From an uncultured Hymenobacter sp. (GTDB lineage: Bacteria > Bacteroidota > Bacteroidia > Cytophagales > Hymenobacteraceae): DNA of 6,441 nucleotides. The translations under genes and the position numbers were made by a program. Shown one piece after another: positions 6,185-6,441 of the stretch; the stretch's first letter is position 1, and each line of letters starts with the position of its first letter. The DNA lies in the NCBI GenBank assembly GCA_937871705.1, contig CALMOO010000792.1:1-6441 (forward strand), written 5' to 3'. The notes beneath the pieces were generated by a model that made no database searches, was not told where the DNA came from, and was given only the letters and a program-made list of their open reading frames with translations.

Positions 6185-6224
6185 CGGCCGGCGTAGGCTC
6201 CGCAGCGGGAAGATACGCCGGCCG
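6185..6224. promoter_or_regulatory. 11-bp GC-rich inverted repeat just upstream of tssE
   Basis: The arm CGGCCGGCGTA (6185-6195) is matched exactly by TACGCCGGCCG (6214-6224), with an 18-nt loop. The repeat ends 11 nt before the tssE ATG. As RNA it could fold into a very stable hairpin next to the translation start; as DNA it could be an operator in the divergent hcp/tssE region. There is no T-run, so a classic terminator is unlikely. The rest of 6055-6235 shows no convincing promoter match. Confidence 0.5.
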
Positions 6225-6235
6225 CTGCCTTGCAC

Positions 6236-6441
6236 ATGAGTGACACCTACTACCGCCTGCCGCTCGATTTGGAAAGCCTGGTAGAGCGCCAACTGCTACC
6301 CCGCTGCTCGATGCAAGAGTCCATTGCCCAGCACCTGTACCTGATGCTGACCACGTACTTCGGCGAGTCGCGCTACGAGCCGGATTTTGGCTGCCAGGTG
6401 TGGGAGCAGGACTTTGAAGCCATGACGACCATGCGCTGGAA
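6236..6441 (+). CDS. tssE: Type VI secretion baseplate protein TssE (gp25-like), 5' part
   Basis: The ATG at 6236 opens a frame that runs off the window after 68 codons. The product starts MSDTYYRLPLDLESLV and contains SIAQHLYLMLTTYFGESRYE followed by PDFGCQVWEQDF. This is the hallmark of GPW/gp25-family proteins: a helix over a small-protein start, then the conserved G-E-x-R-Y-xPDFG region where the usual motif carries acidic and aromatic residues. TssE is a baseplate wedge component needed to start sheath assembly. Only about the first half of a usual 130-150 residue protein is visible. It is the first gene of a plus-strand unit divergent from the hcp pair and probably leads into further T6SS structural genes outside the window. 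Confidence 0.88.
   Translation, partial: MSDTYYRLPLDLESLVERQLLPRCSMQESIAQHLYLMLTTYFGESRYEPDFGCQVWEQDFEAMTTMRW

Noticed and set aside
1..6441. CRISPR arrays, tRNA or rRNA genes, and insertion sequences
   Set aside because: No regularly spaced repeats, no tRNA-like cloverleaf and no transposase frame or matching terminal repeats were found by eye.

Overview
The window looks like part of a type VI secretion (T6SS) locus of the Bacteroidota kind (subtype iii), most likely from a GC-rich cytophagal bacterium such as Hymenobacter. The organism is inferred from the TssD-type Hcp paralogs, the VgrG architecture, GC-rich coding sequence, no clear Shine-Dalgarno sites and a Bacteroidota-style short lipoprotein signal. 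No species can be named from the sequence alone.

Layout from left to right. Positions 1-497 hold no intact gene, but the minus strand carries what reads as a decayed coding sequence (about 64-422, perhaps to 497) broken by stops and single-base shifts. Next, on the minus strand, is a two-gene unit: vgrG/tssI (1347-3185) followed 12 nt later by an unrecognised 278-residue protein (498-1334). Divergent from vgrG, on the plus strand, is a 365-residue protein (3290-4387) whose C-terminal half looks like a papain/C39-like cysteine hydrolase. It is followed closely by a small lipoprotein (4427-4933) and then by a 5'-truncated second copy of the same lipoprotein fold (4934-5179). Converging on these from the right are two tandem Hcp/TssD genes on the minus strand (5622-5218 and 6054-5659). 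Divergent from them, after 181 nt that contain a strong inverted repeat, begins tssE (6236 to the window edge), the gp25-like baseplate component.

How the genes fit together (inference): Hcp forms the inner tube, VgrG the spike and TssE part of the baseplate. The 365-residue protein has no signal peptide and sits back-to-back with vgrG, so it is a good candidate for a T6SS cargo toxin. The lipoprotein beside it would be its immunity protein, placed in the periplasm where a wall- or protein-cleaving toxin would act. GC content falls along the toxin gene from its N-terminal half into its C-terminal half and the immunity gene, as expected if a toxin tip and its antidote were swapped onto a resident delivery region. 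The most novel part of the window is this putative effector-immunity module with its repeated N-terminal motif and duplicated immunity remnant.
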